Positions 42,442-51,103 of a stretch of DNA of 64,000 nt are shown here, in pieces. Within the stretch, counting starts at the first letter, position 1. Every line of letters begins with the position of its first letter. The stretch is from the NCBI RefSeq assembly GCF_003208655.1, contig NZ_QKLU01000009.1, forward strand, positions 244,848-308,847. Direction: 5' to 3'. Below the pieces are notes generated by a model that saw only the letters and a list, made by a program, of their open reading frames with translations, was not told where the DNA came from and did not search any database. This DNA comes from Pedobacter nutrimenti (GTDB lineage Bacteria > Bacteroidota > Bacteroidia > Sphingobacteriales > Sphingobacteriaceae). Both the position numbers and the translations under genes were made by a program.

Positions 42442-44927
42442 TCTTCCATCAGGTGAATAAGCTCGTCCAAATGCTGGCATAGCAGCAGAATCCCGTCTTT
42501 CTGCTTCTGGACATCTGCGTTCTGACTTTCCATACGTATTTCTGCTTTCCTAAAATCAGCCGCGAGCTCACGGCTTCCGATCTGGGCAATCCTTCCGGCA
42601 AGCCGGTGCAACAGCAAAGAAACCTTTTCTTTATCGTTTTGTTTCAGGCCTTGTTCCAGTTCGGTTTTATCATTCCGGCAATCTTCCCTGAAGCGGTCCA
42701 TAATTTTATGGAATTGCTGGGGATCACCGAAAGTCATTTTTTGCAGGTAAGCAGGATCAAATACAAGTCCGCCTGGTATTTGATCATTGATTTCTTCAGT
42801 TAGGGCTTCCAGATTGAAAATAGACAAAAGCTCCCTTTCCTTGAAGGGCTTCATCAGGATTCCGTCAAAACCACCGGCAAGAAGGTTTTCCCGTTCTCCG
42901 GGCAACACCTGAGCGGTCATGGCATACATCTTTACTTCCTTTCCTATTTTTAAACGCATTGCCCTGCACAGCTCAACACCGGAAAGTTCAGGCATACGGA
43001 TATCCATAAGCAAAACGCCAACTTCGTTATCCCAAGGTTCGTTCAACAAGTCCAAAGGAGAATTAAAACAGCGAAATGCCATCTGATGATTACTGAAAAT
43101 TAAACTGCAAAGGTCCAGGATCAGCTGGTCATCATCAACAATCCATACTTTCTTCCCCAAAGCTGCAGGAACAGCCCCCTCTTGTATCTTGGACAGATCG
43201 GGCGCCTCCCCAATTTTAAATTGCAGGTAAAAGGTGAAACTGCTTCCCTCTCCTTTTTTACTTTTAACGTAGATTCTGCCCCCCTGGTTTTCAACCAGCG
43301 CTTTGACAATCGTCAGCCCCAAACCCGCCCCATTCTGGTTTACAACAGATTGTTCCGGCGATTCCGCCTGCTCAAATTCATTAAAAATATGTTTGCTTTC
43401 TTCTTCAGAAAGACCTATGCCAGTGTCTTTTACCATAAAGGTAAAATGAAGGTTGTCCCCCTGCCGTTTATAAAAAACAGAAAGCAGGATCTCCCCTTCC
43501 ATCGTAAATTTTATCGCGTTGCTCAGCAGGTTGAGCAGAATCTGTCTCAACCGGAAAGGGTCTCCGTAAATATATTCCAAATCATCGAGTTCAAAATTCT
43601 GGGTCATTTTCAGCATTTTTCGTGTCGCCTGAGGGGCAACAATCAACACGACTTCTTCCAGTAATTTTCTGAGGTTAAAAACCTGCTCGCTGAAAGTAAA
43701 TTTTCCGGAAACCAACCGGTTGTAATCCAGCACCTCATTCACAATCTGGAGCAAATGCTCCGAAGAATGATAAATGGCATCTACATATTTTCTACCCGGT
43801 TGCTGCTGCTTACGGATCAGCTCTGCATAACCAATAATAGACTGCAGGGGGGTCCTGATCTCATGGCTCATATTGGATAAAAAGCGTTGTTTGGCCTTAC
43901 CATGATACTCCGCCTCTTCGGTAGCGGTTTCCAGTTCTTTCCTGTACCGGTTGCTTTTGGTGATGTCTGTCAGGATCAGGTACAGCAGCAGGACCATCAG
44001 CAAAAAGAACACCACCATAATGATACTGATCCGGCTGATGCCTGTATTCACCACTTTTTTGGCCTGTACCCCGTTCATTTCTATTTGAGCAACCGCTTCT
44101 GCCTCGACTTTTTTTAATATTCCAAGCATCTGGCTGATCAAAAGACTATTGGCATCGGCCAGTACGGCTTCCCTGTTCAGAAAGGACTGACTTTTTAACT
44201 TTTGTTCTTTTTCAATGGCCCTGAGCGAAGCCTCCACACCTTTTACAATTTTTCTTTCATTGGAAAGGGCAATGGTATCTCTTTTTACATTCTCTTCATT
44301 GACTATTTTAAAGGCTTTATCTTCAGTTTCCGTCTTTTTTTTACCAAAGATCTTACTGAAAAACCCCCTTGGTTTTTCCTCTGTCGGAATTACTGTCGTG
44401 GTTGAAGTCTTTTTTTCTGAGGTCACCACAGTACTGTCCGCCTGAGCCGCATTTCTGCTCACCATATCACTGAACTTCTGCACCTGGGAGGAAAATGATT
44501 TATTATTGACCAGCTTTTCCCGGACTTTCAGGTAATTTACGAATTGCTTATCCCTTACACTGAGCAGCTCGTTAATGGAGCGGATCCGCTGTAATTGTAC
44601 AGAATCACCGGCATACAACTGGCTCAGGCTATCCAGAGAGATGCGAAGTTGTCTGGATTCTTTAAAGAAAGCATTGTAATTTCCCGGGTCATTAAAAGCA
44701 CGTCTTCTTTGCATCTGGTCCAGGCTGGTGATCTTTCTGGACAACTCATTGACTATTCTGAGGCGTTCATTCGGAGAAGAAAGATGTTCTACAGTATTCA
44801 GCATTTCCCTGAAAGCCACCCTACTGGTTAGCCAGGCCATAAAAAGTGCAAAACAGGCCAGTATAAGGGCCAGAATTACTTTCCCTCTGATGGCTTGTAT
44901 GAAACTTGATTTAGGGATACCGATCAT
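42426..44927 (-). CDS. Membrane hybrid histidine kinase with REC and HPt domains
   Basis: An 833-residue kinase with two transmembrane helices (about 17-38 and 298-320) flanking a large helical periplasmic or extracytoplasmic domain. HisKA has MSHEIRTPLQ (His355), followed by HATPase_c (about 455-570). A receiver has Asp642 (LMDIRMPELSG), and a C-terminal HPt domain has His774 (LLHRLAGRIAQIG). The full chain His-Asp-His suggests a phosphorelay to a separate regulator. The convergent sigma-54 regulator next door, sharing 16 bp of coding sequence, is the obvious candidate; this is inference. Confidence 0.93.
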   Translation of the reverse strand: MIGIPKSSFIQAIRGKVILALILACFALFMAWLTSRVAFREMLNTVEHLSSPNERLRIVNELSRKITSLDQMQRRRAFNDPGNYNAFFKESRQLRISLDSLSQLYAGDSVQLQRIRSINELLSVRDKQFVNYLKVREKLVNNKSFSSQVQKFSDMVSRNAAQADSTVVTSEKKTSTTTVIPTEEKPRGFFSKIFGKKKTETEDKAFKIVNEENVKRDTIALSNERKIVKGVEASLRAIEKEQKLKSQSFLNREAVLADANSLLISQMLGILKKVEAEAVAQIEMNGVQAKKVVNTGISRISIIMVVFFLLMVLLLYLILTDITKSNRYRKELETATEEAEYHGKAKQRFLSNMSHEIRTPLQSIIGYAELIRKQQQPGRKYVDAIYHSSEHLLQIVNEVLDYNRLVSGKFTFSEQVFNLRKLLEEVVLIVAPQATRKMLKMTQNFELDDLEYIYGDPFRLRQILLNLLSNAIKFTMEGEILLSVFYKRQGDNLHFTFMVKDTGIGLSEEESKHIFNEFEQAESPEQSVVNQNGAGLGLTIVKALVENQGGRIYVKSKKGEGSSFTFYLQFKIGEAPDLSKIQEGAVPAALGKKVWIVDDDQLILDLCSLIFSNHQMAFRCFNSPLDLLNEPWDNEVGVLLMDIRMPELSGVELCRAMRLKIGKEVKMYAMTAQVLPGERENLLAGGFDGILMKPFKERELLSIFNLEALTEEINDQIPGGLVFDPAYLQKMTFGDPQQFHKIMDRFREDCRNDKTELEQGLKQNDKEKVSLLLHRLAGRIAQIGSRELAADFRKAEIRMESQNADVQKQKDGILLLCQHLDELIHLMEDYSIS

Positions 44928-44980
44928 TTTCTCTTTTTGGGATTACACAGGGAAAATGATGCCAAGCTGTACTTTTTTGA

Positions 44981-46168
44981 TCAATTAAGCCAAATTAAGG
45001 GGTATTTTATGGGTAAATTCCGGATCACTTCTTCTCCCTGAGGCTGATGTTCCAATTTTTCCCAGGTTTTAAGCCAGTCTTTATTTCCATAGGCATTTGT
45101 ACCAAAAATCAAAAAGGGCTGGGCCACAGGCCATTCTTCCCAATGCATCACATCTGGTTTTAGGCCCCACAGGGACTTATTTGCAACAAAAGGATATAAA
45201 TACTCGATTCCTTTACGGATTGACCTTCCATCAGCGGTAGTATAGGTCCAAAGGTTATTATCCGGGCTGGAAAGTACCTGGCACAAAGTGGTCATGACAT
45301 CGAGGTTAAACAACGAGTAGCCATAAGGTTTGGTACGCGCAAGTTCCAATGGGAAACTGCCATCTGCTGCCATCTGAGCAGGCAAGAGTACCGTTTTGTA
45401 ACGCTCTATGCAAAATTTCTGTAATTCCGCATTTCCGGTCAGCTTAGAAAAAGCGGCAACCTGAAGTACAAAACAAGTACCGTGATTGTTCTTTGCATTC
45501 ATTTCTGTTTTCCCATTGGGATGTGTCATCAGCCAGTCCAGATAGGTTTTAAACCAATTTTTTAATCCTTCCAGGTCGGCAGGCAGAAGTTCTTTCTGCA
45601 GAACCTGTATACCCTGTACCACATCCAATAAATGGATCGTGTCGATAATGCCAATGCCTCTTCCCGTATATAAACCTTTAATGGCCTGCGCATACAGCAG
45701 ATTAGGGTTCATTTTTGTTTCCGGATCTATAAACCAGGCTTTCAGGTGCCTGATTGCGGCCCTTGCATACTTTTTTTCTCCGGTGATTTTATAGGCAGAA
45801 GTCAGTGCTCCAACCAGACGGCTGAAACGGATCATGGCCAGTCTGTGCGCAACAAAATTGCCGGGATTGGTCATTCCATCCCTTTGGATATAGGGTCCCT
45901 CAGGATACTGGGGGTCAGGCCACCAATAATCTCCTTCAGAATAAAAATCGTGTTTTCCCCCTGCACTCCTTGGTGAAAAAGCCGAAGTAACGGTCACCGG
46001 GGCAGCAGAAAGAGCAGCTTCAGCCTCTTTAAGCACCTGTTCTTTTAGTACCGCCTCAGCGGACTGATATACAGATTCCTGTAAGTTTTCCTTCTTTTTA
46101 ACAGCTGTAAAATTCAAAAAAAAGAAACACAATAAAAGAGGGCACAATCTAATTTTAGACAAGGACAT
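44981..46168 (-). CDS. Alginate lyase-family exported protein (PL5-like)
   Basis: A 395-residue protein with a signal peptide at the ATG chosen (46166-46168, MSLSKIRLCPLLLCFFFLN). Upstream in-frame ATGs exist but give poor leaders. The body is an (alpha/alpha) barrel of the Alginate_lyase family: GDYWWPDPQYPEGPYIQRDG (near 79-98) and NNHGTCFVLQ (227-236), where Asn and His are expected catalytic residues, then HWEEWPVAQPFLIFG. The substrate is likely a uronic-acid polysaccharide, but is not certain. It is not next to a SusC/SusD pair, so it is not an ordinary PUL member here. Confidence 0.85.
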   Translation of the reverse strand: MSLSKIRLCPLLLCFFFLNFTAVKKKENLQESVYQSAEAVLKEQVLKEAEAALSAAPVTVTSAFSPRSAGGKHDFYSEGDYWWPDPQYPEGPYIQRDGMTNPGNFVAHRLAMIRFSRLVGALTSAYKITGEKKYARAAIRHLKAWFIDPETKMNPNLLYAQAIKGLYTGRGIGIIDTIHLLDVVQGIQVLQKELLPADLEGLKNWFKTYLDWLMTHPNGKTEMNAKNNHGTCFVLQVAAFSKLTGNAELQKFCIERYKTVLLPAQMAADGSFPLELARTKPYGYSLFNLDVMTTLCQVLSSPDNNLWTYTTADGRSIRKGIEYLYPFVANKSLWGLKPDVMHWEEWPVAQPFLIFGTNAYGNKDWLKTWEKLEHQPQGEEVIRNLPIKYPLIWLN

Positions 46169-46520
46169 AAGATCTGGTTTAACCATTGAATATATTGTGT
46201 TATCTGCCGGGAAACAAGATGTAACACATTTGTTATTCAATTTTTCTTTTAAGCTGGTCCCTGGAAAAACATCTGCGTCCTTATTGTTTTATCCAAAAAA
46301 CCATTATTTCTATCCGGATAAACCTAACTGCTTTATGTTATTTAGAAATAATTTGTAACAACAAAATTTAAATTCTTATATATTTAAAACTAATTTGCCT
46401 TACATCAAATATTTCGTTCAGACCTAAATTAACTTTTCTCAACCAGTTGCTATGCCATCGCTTTCTCCCCCACCTGTCCGATCCTGTTTACAAATAACTT
46501 TTAGTTTATCTTATCATAGC
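46169..46520. promoter_or_regulatory. AT-rich divergent region between the alginate lyase-like and PorP genes
   Basis: A stretch of 352 nt with low GC and no credible gene. A frame open toward PorP (from 46452) crosses it, but its N-terminal translation is unlike a protein and is better explained as leader. I find no clear consensus promoter. The GC-rich structured element follows directly. Confidence 0.3.
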
Positions 46521-46585
46521 TACAAATGCGGCAGGGTACATCAGCGACCAGCTGATGACCAGGGTCAGGGAAGGGCCGCACTTTT
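46521..46585 (+). promoter_or_regulatory. Candidate structured 5' leader RNA with pseudoknot
   Basis: A GC-rich island in AT-rich leader, ending about 10 nt before the PorP/SprF ATG. P1: TGCGGC (46527-46532) with GCCGCA (46575-46580). P2: CATCAGC (46539-46545) with GCTGATG (46551-46557), extended by GGT/ACC across a bulge. The P2 loop GACC (46546-46549) can pair with GGTC (46563-46566), giving an H-type pseudoknot; AGGGAAGG remains unpaired. I cannot match it to a known riboswitch class. Confidence 0.4.
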
Positions 46586-46595
46586 ATACAAACAA

Positions 46596-47480
46596 ATGAA
46601 AACAGCTCAAAAAACCTTATCGCTCTTACTGCTTTTAATGCTGATCGGTACCGGTCTTAAAGCACAGCTGGACCCTTTAACAGCGCAATATTTTGGGAAT
46701 CAATACCTGATCAATCCTGCTTTTGCGGGTTATACTTCTGGATTTAAGATCAATGCGGCTTACAGAAAGCTCTGGAACAATGTTCCCGGTGCCCCACTTA
46801 CTCAGAGTGTTACCGCGGACTATGGTTTTAATAAAGTAGGCATTGGCCTGAATGTATACAATGAAAAGGCTGGATTACAGAGACAGACCCGGGTTGTTGG
46901 CAGTTATGCCTACCACCTTCCCTTAAATCAGGATGGACAACATTTACATTTTGGTGTATCGGTTGGTTTTTTAAACCAGCGGCTGGAAAGTTCAGACATC
47001 AATGGTGATCCTTCGGATCCGCTGATCGGCCTGTACAACAGCAGAAAAACTTATTTGGACGGCGATTTTGGTATGGCTTTTACCAGCCCGCACCTGAACG
47101 TCCAGGCCTCTCTTCCAAACCTAAAAAGTTTGTTCAAAAAGGAGGAAATCAAGCTCGCTGATGTCTCTACTTTTTACACTGCTGCCAGTTATAAAATTGA
47201 TTTTGATGGTACTGCCGATGCCACCCAGTTGGAGCCAAAGGTTGCTTTCAGGGGCGTAAAAGGCTATGATAATATTCTGGATGCGGGTGCGCAGCTTGCT
47301 TTTGCGTCCCGGCAGGTTTTAATGATGGCCATGTACCACAGTACTAAAAACGCCACTTTTGGTCTCGGACTGGATTACAGGAAAAAATTTCTGATTTATG
47401 GTTATTATACCACCCAAACTGCTCAACTGGGAGATTATACAAATGGAAGTTTCGAGCTGAACCTGAGGTTCGGATTTTAG
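46596..47480 (+). CDS. PorP/SprF-family type IX secretion outer-membrane protein
   Basis: A 294-residue protein with a signal peptide (ending LKAQ, about residues 1-23) and the hallmark PorP/SprF opening DPLTAQYFGNQYLINPAFAGY. The rest is a small outer-membrane barrel ending FELNLRFGF. Members assist secretion of, or anchor, particular type IX substrates (for example SprF with SprB adhesin). They usually sit beside their large substrate gene; none is seen here. The ATG at 46596 is chosen because the signal peptide starts there; the longer frame upstream is a leader. A strong terminator follows at once. Confidence 0.9.
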   Translation: MKTAQKTLSLLLLLMLIGTGLKAQLDPLTAQYFGNQYLINPAFAGYTSGFKINAAYRKLWNNVPGAPLTQSVTADYGFNKVGIGLNVYNEKAGLQRQTRVVGSYAYHLPLNQDGQHLHFGVSVGFLNQRLESSDINGDPSDPLIGLYNSRKTYLDGDFGMAFTSPHLNVQASLPNLKSLFKKEEIKLADVSTFYTAASYKIDFDGTADATQLEPKVAFRGVKGYDNILDAGAQLAFASRQVLMMAMYHSTKNATFGLGLDYRKKFLIYGYYTTQTAQLGDYTNGSFELNLRFGF

Positions 47481-47484
47481 ATTT

Positions 47485-47526
47485 AAAAAAGAAGCCCTGT
47501 GAGGAATAGCACAGGGCTTCTTTTTT
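47485..47526. terminator. Bidirectional terminator between PorP and the FAD-DsbA gene
   Basis: AAAAAAGAAGCCCTGTG (47485-47501) pairs perfectly with CACAGGGCTTCTTTTTT (47510-47526) with an 8-nt loop. A and T tracts on both sides let it serve both convergent genes. Its right end overlaps the first bases of the stop codon of the minus-strand gene. Confidence 0.85.
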
Positions 47527-49465
47527 AAAGACAATGGATACAATCAAATTTACTAATGTAAATGATGCCATTTTTACTGGTAAACTGACTTATGTTTCCA
47601 GTATCATAGAGTTCTTTCAGCATCATTGCAGCCCGTTCTTTTGGTAAATTGCTCAGTACTGCAAATTCCTTTTCTGTCATCGTCGGAAAATGACAAAAGA
47701 GATTTTTAGGATCGGTATCAATCACCTGTTTTTCAGCCAGTGGTAACATTTGGTGAATGATTTCTTCCAGCATTTCGTAGGTTTGCAAACCTTTCAGGGT
47801 AACCTGCTGTCCGGAACCATCAGAAAAAAACAGGGTCGGAAAACCTGTTACCCCCATTTTTTTAGCCAACTCCAGATCTTGTTCAAAAAGCTGTTTTCCT
47901 GCTCCCTGATAGTCCCTTAACAAACGGGCCGAGTCCAGTCCATTTTCAAAAGCTGCCTTTTCCAGGTGCTCCCATTTAATAATGTTCTTTTTTTCCAGAA
48001 ACACCATTTCCTGTATCCTTCTGAGAAAGGCCAGTGCTTTGTCCGGATCCTGCATCTGGGCAGCTTTAAATGCAATACTCGGTGGAAAAGACGATTGCAG
48101 GGGATCTTCTATCCACACATCTCCGTCCATTGGCATATCATGGCAGGCACAGGCTTCTTCCCAATGCTCGGCTGCATCACCTGGGTTTTGAATTTTTCCT
48201 TTGGTATAGAGTTCCCATGAAGGCAGCATTCCTCCCATATAATATTTAATATCCAGGTAGATGCCGTATTCCAGTTTTAGTTTTCTGATCAGTGGCTGCA
48301 TGATCCAGCAGGTAGAACAAATTGGATCGGTAAAATACAGCAGTTCTATGGGTTTGTCCATAACCTTATCCTTTTCTTTTGTTTTACCGGCAATCAAAGG
48401 AATCGGAATGTCATCATCATTCTGGTCCTGCGGCCTCAGGAATACATTTCTAAGCGCCCTGCCCAAGTGCACATGTTTTAAAACTTCTTCTGCACGCAGA
48501 TTGTAAAACTCCTGAAAAGCCTCTGTATAGGAGCTAGCGGCCGATAAACAATGGGCAAGTGTTTTTGCATCCACCATGGCATTGGTTGTTCCTGCACTGG
48601 TAAAAGGGAGGGCCAGATGTGCCGCGTCTCCAATGACCACCACATTGTCTTTATGAAAAGCCGGCAACAGATCGAAATCTTTTGTGTTCCAAAGATAGCT
48701 TTTGTTAAAATCATTGGAATCCAGTACCTGCTGGACTATAGGTGGAAATTTTTTCAAAAGCTTTTTGCAAAAAAGGCGCAAGCCTTCAACACTGTGGTCC
48801 TCCAGTTCTGAAATGGATGGATCGTATTGTATAAACCACACCAGCTCAATATCTGAAGTCGGGATCATCCCAAAAGCTAGGCCATCGGTGTTTTTCTGGA
48901 ATTTACTGAACGTCCCGGCATAAGTTTCTGCTATTTTTTCATTGTAGGCAATACCGACGATCTCCTTAACTTTTCCCGGGTGAAACTCTACCTCTCCCAA
49001 AACAGCTTGACGGACTTTGGAAAAACCACCATCGGCCCCGACAAATATATCGCCATACTCCACTTCCCCATTAGAGAAAACGGCTGCAATGATTTTCCCG
49101 TTCTCATATAAAAAATGAGAAAATTCCCGACCATTTTTTACCTCACCATCAAAAAGTCCATACAAAAAATGCGTCAGATCAGATCTTTTGATACATTGCC
49201 AGGCATCGAGTTGAAGACGTTGTACCTCTTCCCCATCCGGCCTTTTCAAACTAAATTTCTCTACCAGTTTGCCTGGCAGCTTAAAGCCTGTTCCTGCAAC
49301 CAGTTCTTTCAAAACCGACAACCCATCTGTATGCATCAAAAATGCATGGCCTCCACCGGGTGTGCCCGCAGCCCTTTCATTGACCACAACTTCTATATGG
49401 CTTTTTTGTAAAAAGATCCCCAGGCTCAGACCTGCAATCCCTCCTCCAATAACGACGACTTTCAT
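47525..49465 (-). CDS. FAD-dependent monooxygenase fused to a DsbA/YjbH-like thioredoxin-fold domain
   Basis: A 646-residue fusion. Residues 1 to about 350 are a group A flavoprotein monooxygenase: GGGIAGLSLGIFL (7-19), GADGGFSKVRQAVLG (143-157) and VVIGDAAHLALPFTSAG (276-292). Residues about 370-590 are a DsbA-family domain like YjbH/FrnE, with a CSTC redox motif (Cys383, Cys386) in FTDPICSTCW and a cis-Pro region VTGFPTLFF. Residues about 600-640 look like a small winged helix, and the chain ends CIHCL, a second CxxC. Met369 stands exactly where a stand-alone DsbA-like protein would start. The natural substrate is unknown. The aminotransferase gene lies 69 nt upstream on the same strand. 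Confidence 0.85.
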   Translation of the reverse strand: MKVVVIGGGIAGLSLGIFLQKSHIEVVVNERAAGTPGGGHAFLMHTDGLSVLKELVAGTGFKLPGKLVEKFSLKRPDGEEVQRLQLDAWQCIKRSDLTHFLYGLFDGEVKNGREFSHFLYENGKIIAAVFSNGEVEYGDIFVGADGGFSKVRQAVLGEVEFHPGKVKEIVGIAYNEKIAETYAGTFSKFQKNTDGLAFGMIPTSDIELVWFIQYDPSISELEDHSVEGLRLFCKKLLKKFPPIVQQVLDSNDFNKSYLWNTKDFDLLPAFHKDNVVVIGDAAHLALPFTSAGTTNAMVDAKTLAHCLSAASSYTEAFQEFYNLRAEEVLKHVHLGRALRNVFLRPQDQNDDDIPIPLIAGKTKEKDKVMDKPIELLYFTDPICSTCWIMQPLIRKLKLEYGIYLDIKYYMGGMLPSWELYTKGKIQNPGDAAEHWEEACACHDMPMDGDVWIEDPLQSSFPPSIAFKAAQMQDPDKALAFLRRIQEMVFLEKKNIIKWEHLEKAAFENGLDSARLLRDYQGAGKQLFEQDLELAKKMGVTGFPTLFFSDGSGQQVTLKGLQTYEMLEEIIHQMLPLAEKQVIDTDPKNLFCHFPTMTEKEFAVLSNLPKERAAMMLKELYDTGNISQFTSKNGIIYISKFDCIHCL

Positions 49466-49534
49466 TGATTTATATCTATTGGATTCAATACTCTATTTTT
49501 TATGTCTCCCTATTATTTTTTTGTTTTTGCCAGC

Positions 49535-50704
49535 CTATAAAGAATTGATGGTTTGTTTAATTCTGGATAAACCTTCTTTCAGAATGGCCTGCGAAGTCGC
49601 AAAACTCAGCCGGATATATCCTTCTGCTCCATCTCCAAACCATTCTTTTAAACCTGGAACCACCGAAACCTTTGCTTCAGTAAATAAAAGCTCCTGAATT
49701 TGTTTACTTGTTCGTTTTGTTCCGGTAATGTTTGCAAAGGCAACATAACAGCCTTCAGGTGCAATGCATTTAAAACCATTTGTTTCGTTGAGCATTTGTA
49801 CCGTGAGGTCTTTCATTTTCTGTAAATGCGAAACAAAGCCTTCTAACCAATAGCCACATTCATCCAAAGCAGTTGTTACAGCAACCTGAGAAAGGACATT
49901 GGCACCATGTATGGTAGAATTGTGAAGAGAGGCTTCAAACAACTTCTTAAAATGGGCTTCATTAGAGGCCATCACGGTACCAATTCTTAAGCCTGCCAAA
50001 CCGTAAGACTTGCTGTAGCCGGTTACGGTAATGGTCCGGTCCCTGATCTGGGGGCTAATGGAGGCGATACTGGTGAAAACATAGGGTTCATAGACAATAT
50101 CACTCCAAATTTCATCTGAAAGGATCAGTAAATCATGTTTACAAGCCAGTTCACCAAGCCTGCTGAGTTCCGCTGGCGTAAAAACCTTTCCGGTTGGGTT
50201 CAATGGGTTACAAAGACAGATCATTCTGGTTTTGGCTGTAATCAATGCTTCCATTTGTTCGAAATCAACCTGATCCGTTCCCGGAGGAATGCCAAAAGGG
50301 ATTGCCGTAGCGCCTACAGTTTCTATTGAATACCTGAACAGGAAATCGACCGGGTCAAAAATAATGGCTTCATCCCCTTTTTCAAGAAAGGTTTTACAGA
50401 TCAGATAAATGCCAAAAGCAGCGCTGTCCACCGGAAATAAAAGATCGGGCCTCGCCGGGATGTTTCGTTTTTCAGTGAAAAACCTCGCCACACTTTCTTT
50501 AAATTCCGGCAAGCCCGCAGGCGGCCCGTAAGACAGGTAGCGGTCGCGGGTAAATCGGATGATCGACTCGGCAATTTCCGGTGCACTTGGAAAATCAGGA
50601 TCGGCCGCTGTTAATGGGATCACCCCCTCAGGTACGGTTGCCCAGCGTAAGTTATAAGCTCTTTTTTTTAAAATATCCAGATTAACGGAACTTGAATCAA
50701 ACAT
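49535..50704 (-). CDS. PLP-dependent aminotransferase (class I/II, MalY/PatB- or AspC-like)
   Basis: A 389-residue fold-type I PLP enzyme. The cofactor lysine lies in VTGYSKSYGLAGLRIG (about residue 230). CNPLNPTGKVF and SDEIWSDIVYEPY (near 165-210) supply the usual Asn and Asp/Tyr contacts, and an Arg near the C-terminus (GYIRLSFA) binds the carboxylate. The substrate cannot be decided. ATG at 50702-50704 is chosen over the adjacent in-frame TTG. It lies between the receiver protein gene (9-nt gap) and the FAD-DsbA fusion on the same strand. Confidence 0.9.
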   Translation of the reverse strand: MFDSSSVNLDILKKRAYNLRWATVPEGVIPLTAADPDFPSAPEIAESIIRFTRDRYLSYGPPAGLPEFKESVARFFTEKRNIPARPDLLFPVDSAAFGIYLICKTFLEKGDEAIIFDPVDFLFRYSIETVGATAIPFGIPPGTDQVDFEQMEALITAKTRMICLCNPLNPTGKVFTPAELSRLGELACKHDLLILSDEIWSDIVYEPYVFTSIASISPQIRDRTITVTGYSKSYGLAGLRIGTVMASNEAHFKKLFEASLHNSTIHGANVLSQVAVTTALDECGYWLEGFVSHLQKMKDLTVQMLNETNGFKCIAPEGCYVAFANITGTKRTSKQIQELLFTEAKVSVVPGLKEWFGDGAEGYIRLSFATSQAILKEGLSRIKQTINSL

Positions 50705-50713
50705 CAATTGTAT

Positions 50714-51103
50714 TTATAAATTGTCAATAATTTCAGTAAAATTTTCCTTTGATAAAGGCTTAATAATAAAATCTGTTACAAAGTCCATCCCTTTAGATCT
50801 TTCAATTTCATAAGGAGAAATAGAGGAAGAAACGATATAGAGACGGATTTTTTTTGCAAGACTTTGGTGAATAGCCGCATATTCCTCCAAAAACTCCCAG
50901 CCATCCATTACCGGCATGTTCAGGTCCAGTAAAATTACATCTGGCAGCTGATCCGCCTGATCCGTAATGCTGCCAAGACAATCGAATGCATCCTGCCCGT
51001 TATTAAAAATCCTAACTTCAACATTAATATTGGTTTTTTGGATCATTCTTTGGGTGAGAAATACAAATATTTCATCATCATCTACCAGGAATATTTTCTT
51101 CAT
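50714..51103 (-). CDS. Single-domain response regulator
   Basis: A 129-residue CheY-like receiver. The acidic pocket is VDDDE (residues 7-11), the phospho-acceptor is Asp60 in ILLDLNMPVMDGWEF, and the conserved Lys is in FIIKPLSKENF. There is no output domain, so it acts by protein contact or as a phosphorelay intermediate. Its ATG lies inside the end of the upstream kinase gene (26-nt overlap), so the two are coupled and very likely cognate. Confidence 0.95.
   Translation of the reverse strand: MKKIFLVDDDEIFVFLTQRMIQKTNINVEVRIFNNGQDAFDCLGSITDQADQLPDVILLDLNMPVMDGWEFLEEYAAIHQSLAKKIRLYIVSSSISPYEIERSKGMDFVTDFIIKPLSKENFTEIIDNL

Noticed and set aside
46521..46585. FMN or TPP riboswitch, or SRP RNA, before the PorP gene
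   Set aside because: Only short word matches (GGCAGGGT, CCAGGGTCAGG) occur; the conserved cores of those RNAs are missing and the downstream gene does not fit.
46452..46595. N-terminal extension of the PorP/SprF frame
   Set aside because: The signal peptide starts at the ATG at 46596; the upstream part is not protein-like and carries the structured leader.
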